From assembly GCA_017940185.1 (NCBI GenBank), contig JAGAZE010000011.1:1-34881 (forward strand): 34,881 nucleotides of DNA, written 5' to 3'. This stretch comes from Bacteroidaceae bacterium. GTDB taxonomy: Bacteria > Bacteroidota > Bacteroidia > Bacteroidales > Bacteroidaceae. Below, piece by piece: positions 33,097 through 34,881 of this stretch (position 1 is its first letter; each line of letters opens with the position of its first letter). The notes beneath the pieces are model-generated. The model had not been told where the DNA came from, searched no databases, and saw only the letters and a list, made by a program, of their open reading frames with translations. The translations under genes and the position numbers were made by a program.

Positions 33097-34692
33097 ATGT
33101 ACATCTACACCGACGCCCAACTCGCCACCCTGCTCAACCGCCCCGTCTTCCGCCTGCTCTCCGCCACTGCCGACGACTTGCAGATGGAGTGCTACGTGGT
33201 GGGAGGCTTCGTGCGCGACCTCTTCCTGCAACGGCCGTCGAAAGACATCGACATCGTAGTGGTGGGCAGCGGCATCGACATGGCAAAGGCGGTGAAGCGC
33301 CGCCTGAAGAGCCGCTCACACCTCAGCGTGTTCCACAACTTCGGCACCGCGCAGCTCAAGGTGTATGGAAAAAAGAGCAGAGAGGATGCCGATGCCACAG
33401 AGAGGAGGGATGATGCAGACGATGCTGCGCTCGAACTGGAATTTGTAGGCGCGCGGCGCGAGAGCTATCAGCACAACTCACGCAAACCCATCGTGGAAGA
33501 CGGCACACTGGCAGACGACCAAAACCGGCGCGACTTCACCATCAACGCACTTGCCATATGCCTCAACGGAGAACGCTTCGGACAGCTCGTCGACCCCTTC
33601 GACGGCATCGACGACCTGCAACAGGGCATCATTCGCACACCACTCGAGCCCGACATCACCTTCAGCGACGACCCCCTGCGCATGATGCGGTGCGTGCGCT
33701 TTGCCACACAACTGCACTTCCAGATTGAAGAAGACACCTTCAACGCCCTCTGCCGCAATGCCGCACGACTCGACATCATCAGCGGCGAACGCATCATTGA
33801 AGAGCTCAACAAGATGCTGCGCTGCCCCACCCCGAGCCGCGGACTCTACGACCTCTACCGCAGCCAGCTGCTGCCGCGCATCCTGCCCGAGCTCTGCGCA
33901 CTCGACATCGTGGAGACACGCAACGGTAGGGCTCACAAAAACAACTTCTACCACACACTGGAGGTGCTCGACAATGTGGCAAAGGCGCAAGAGGAGAACC
34001 GAAAGCTGCCGGCTGAAACGAAAGGCAGAGCAGAGAGCAGTGAGGAAAACAGGGAGCTGGGCGAGCTGAGCGCCGACGACAGACGACTCTACCTGCGATG
34101 GGCGGCACTGCTGCACGACATCGGAAAACCGCAGTCCAAGCGCTGGGACAACAAGGCGGGATGGACGTTCCACAACCACAACTACATAGGCATGAAGATG
34201 GTGAAAGGCATCTTCCGCCGCCTGAAGCTGCCCATGGATGCCCGACTGCACTACGTGGAGCTGCTCGTCAACCTGCACATGCGCCCCATAGCCATCGCCG
34301 ACGACGTGGTGACCGACAGCGCCGTGCGACGCCTGATGAACGACGCAGGAGAGTATATCGACGACCTGATGACGCTGTGCGAAGCCGACATCACCAGCAA
34401 GAGCGAGACGCGCAAAGCCATCTTCCGCGAAAACTTCCGCCTCGTGCGCGAAAAGCTCACCGACCTGGCCTACCGCGACTGGCGACGCGAGCTGCAACCC
34501 TGCATCGACGGCAACGAAATCATGCAGCGCTTCGGCCTGCAGCAAGAACCCATGGTGGGCGCACTCAAGCAATGCCTGAAAGAAGCCGTGCTCGACAATC
34601 GGGTGGAAAACACCAGGGAAGCACTCCTCACACTGCTCGACCAAGAAGCCGCCAAAAGAGGACTGAAACACAAAGCCCACGAAGAAGCATGA
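33097..34692 (+). CDS. cca: CCA tRNA nucleotidyltransferase (class II, HD-containing), with two unusual inserts
   Basis: Adds or repairs the 3' CCA of tRNAs. The 531-residue protein has the nucleotidyltransferase motif VGGFVRD with DID at 50-52, EDGTLADDQNRRDFTINALA (135-153), the fold-typical DDPLRMMRCVRFATQL, and HDIGKP of a C-terminal HD domain. Two low-complexity, charge-rich inserts stand out: about residues 91-111 (KKSREDADATERR and following) before the ELEFVGAR block, and about 294-331 (QEENRKLPAETKG and following) before the HD domain. Homologues I recall are some 50 residues shorter. The frame is open throughout, so this is not a broken gene. Function should be retained. Confidence 0.93.
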   Translation: MYIYTDAQLATLLNRPVFRLLSATADDLQMECYVVGGFVRDLFLQRPSKDIDIVVVGSGIDMAKAVKRRLKSRSHLSVFHNFGTAQLKVYGKKSREDADATERRDDADDAALELEFVGARRESYQHNSRKPIVEDGTLADDQNRRDFTINALAICLNGERFGQLVDPFDGIDDLQQGIIRTPLEPDITFSDDPLRMMRCVRFATQLHFQIEEDTFNALCRNAARLDIISGERIIEELNKMLRCPTPSRGLYDLYRSQLLPRILPELCALDIVETRNGRAHKNNFYHTLEVLDNVAKAQEENRKLPAETKGRAESSEENRELGELSADDRRLYLRWAALLHDIGKPQSKRWDNKAGWTFHNHNYIGMKMVKGIFRRLKLPMDARLHYVELLVNLHMRPIAIADDVVTDSAVRRLMNDAGEYIDDLMTLCEADITSKSETRKAIFRENFRLVREKLTDLAYRDWRRELQPCIDGNEIMQRFGLQQEPMVGALKQCLKEAVLDNRVENTREALLTLLDQEAAKRGLKHKAHEEA

Positions 34693-34701
34693 AAGTGGTG
34701 C

Positions 34702-34755
34702 AAGCAGTGTAAGCAGTGTAAGCAGTGTAAGCGACGAAAAATCGCTTACACCGCT
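34702..34755 (+). terminator. 9-nt repeats and hairpin after cca
   Basis: AAGCAGTGT repeats three times with a 9-nt period from 34702, beginning 9 nt after the cca stop. The last copy runs into a hairpin: GTGTAAGCGA (34725-34734) pairs perfectly with TCGCTTACAC (34742-34751) over a 7-nt loop; AGC/GCT extend it beyond one mismatch. No T-run follows, so termination efficiency is unclear. Confidence 0.6.
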
Positions 34756-34881
34756 ACAACACACTGACAGACAGAGAGTAATGGCCGTTTAGTGTAGGCA
34801 AATGCAAAAAACGGCAATCATTGCCTTGACGGGAACCACACTGATATACACCCACACACATAAAATCGAGTAGGAGGTGAA
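34756..34881. other. Non-coding right end of the window
   Basis: Contains a near-perfect palindrome GGCAAT-C-ATTGCC (34813-34825) and ends with AGGAGGTGAA at 34872-34881, a Shine-Dalgarno-like string that may precede a gene outside the window. No Bacteroidetes promoter box is visible. Confidence 0.35.

Noticed and set aside
33478-34764. 428-residue open frame on the minus strand
   Set aside because: Antisense shadow of cca; no promoter and no family motifs.
34826-34850. E. coli-type promoter TTGACG...TATACA
   Set aside because: The spacer is 13 nt, too short for a sigma-70 promoter, and this phylum uses a different consensus.

Overview
The window looks like chromosomal DNA from a Bacteroidales bacterium, most likely of the Prevotella group. 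Three things support this. Nearly every promoter I can find has the Bacteroidetes form, a -7 box TAnnTTTG and sometimes a -33 TTTG, and five of eight have exactly TACCTTTG. Ribosome-binding sites are essentially absent. The gene families are typical of the group: an Oar-like outer-membrane TonB receptor, a DUF5686 barrel, MutA/MutB, split GcvP, and a hemerythrin-LuxR protein. The species assignment is inference from the sequence only.

Layout. (1) 1-288: two unrelated tandem-repeat tracts. (2) 289-6707, minus strand: a compact operon of myo-inositol-3-phosphate synthase, a DUF5686 surface barrel, a hotdog thioesterase, a membrane-linked family 2 glycosyltransferase and ApbE, driven by a promoter at 6759-6789. 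(3) 6876-14524, minus strand: rhamnose use (rhaB, rhaA, rhaT) preceded by an atypical LuxR-type regulator, miaA, ugd and rfbC, with a promoter before rfbC. (4) 14685-17891, minus strand: a large TonB-dependent, Oar-like receptor with its own terminator, promoter and a leader of about 130 nt. (5) 18177-24934, plus strand: a self-contained glycine cleavage operon (lipoate ligase, T, H, P1, P2, L), closed by a strong hairpin. (6) 25083-25694, plus strand: an exported glutathione peroxidase. (7) 25801-29837, minus strand: the two subunits of methylmalonyl-CoA mutase. (8) 29958-31989, minus strand: a YtfE/RIC-like di-iron protein fused to a LuxR DNA-binding domain, and an exported metallo-beta-lactamase-fold protein. 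(9) 32042-32520: non-coding DNA with a second copy of the 22-nt repeat array seen at the left end. (10) 32545-34692: a small lipoprotein and, divergently, a CCA-adding enzyme.

How the genes work together. The glycine cleavage operon carries its own lipoylation enzyme and dihydrolipoyl dehydrogenase, so one transcript can build a working complex. MutA/MutB interconvert succinyl-CoA and methylmalonyl-CoA in the succinate-propionate pathway. Rfb/Ugd make sugar nucleotides for surface polysaccharide, while RhaB/A/T take in and break down free rhamnose, although aldolase and the usual AraC regulator are not here.

The best candidate for something undescribed is the hemerythrin-LuxR fusion at 29958-30914. 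It keeps all the histidine and glutamate positions expected of a YtfE-type di-iron site, has lost the cysteines of the YtfE N-terminal domain, and lies beside a promoter containing a perfect 6+6 inverted repeat between its -33 and -7 boxes. A redox, oxygen or nitric-oxide switch is a reasonable hypothesis. The second candidate is the pair of related 22-nt repeat arrays, each lying downstream of a minus-strand gene.
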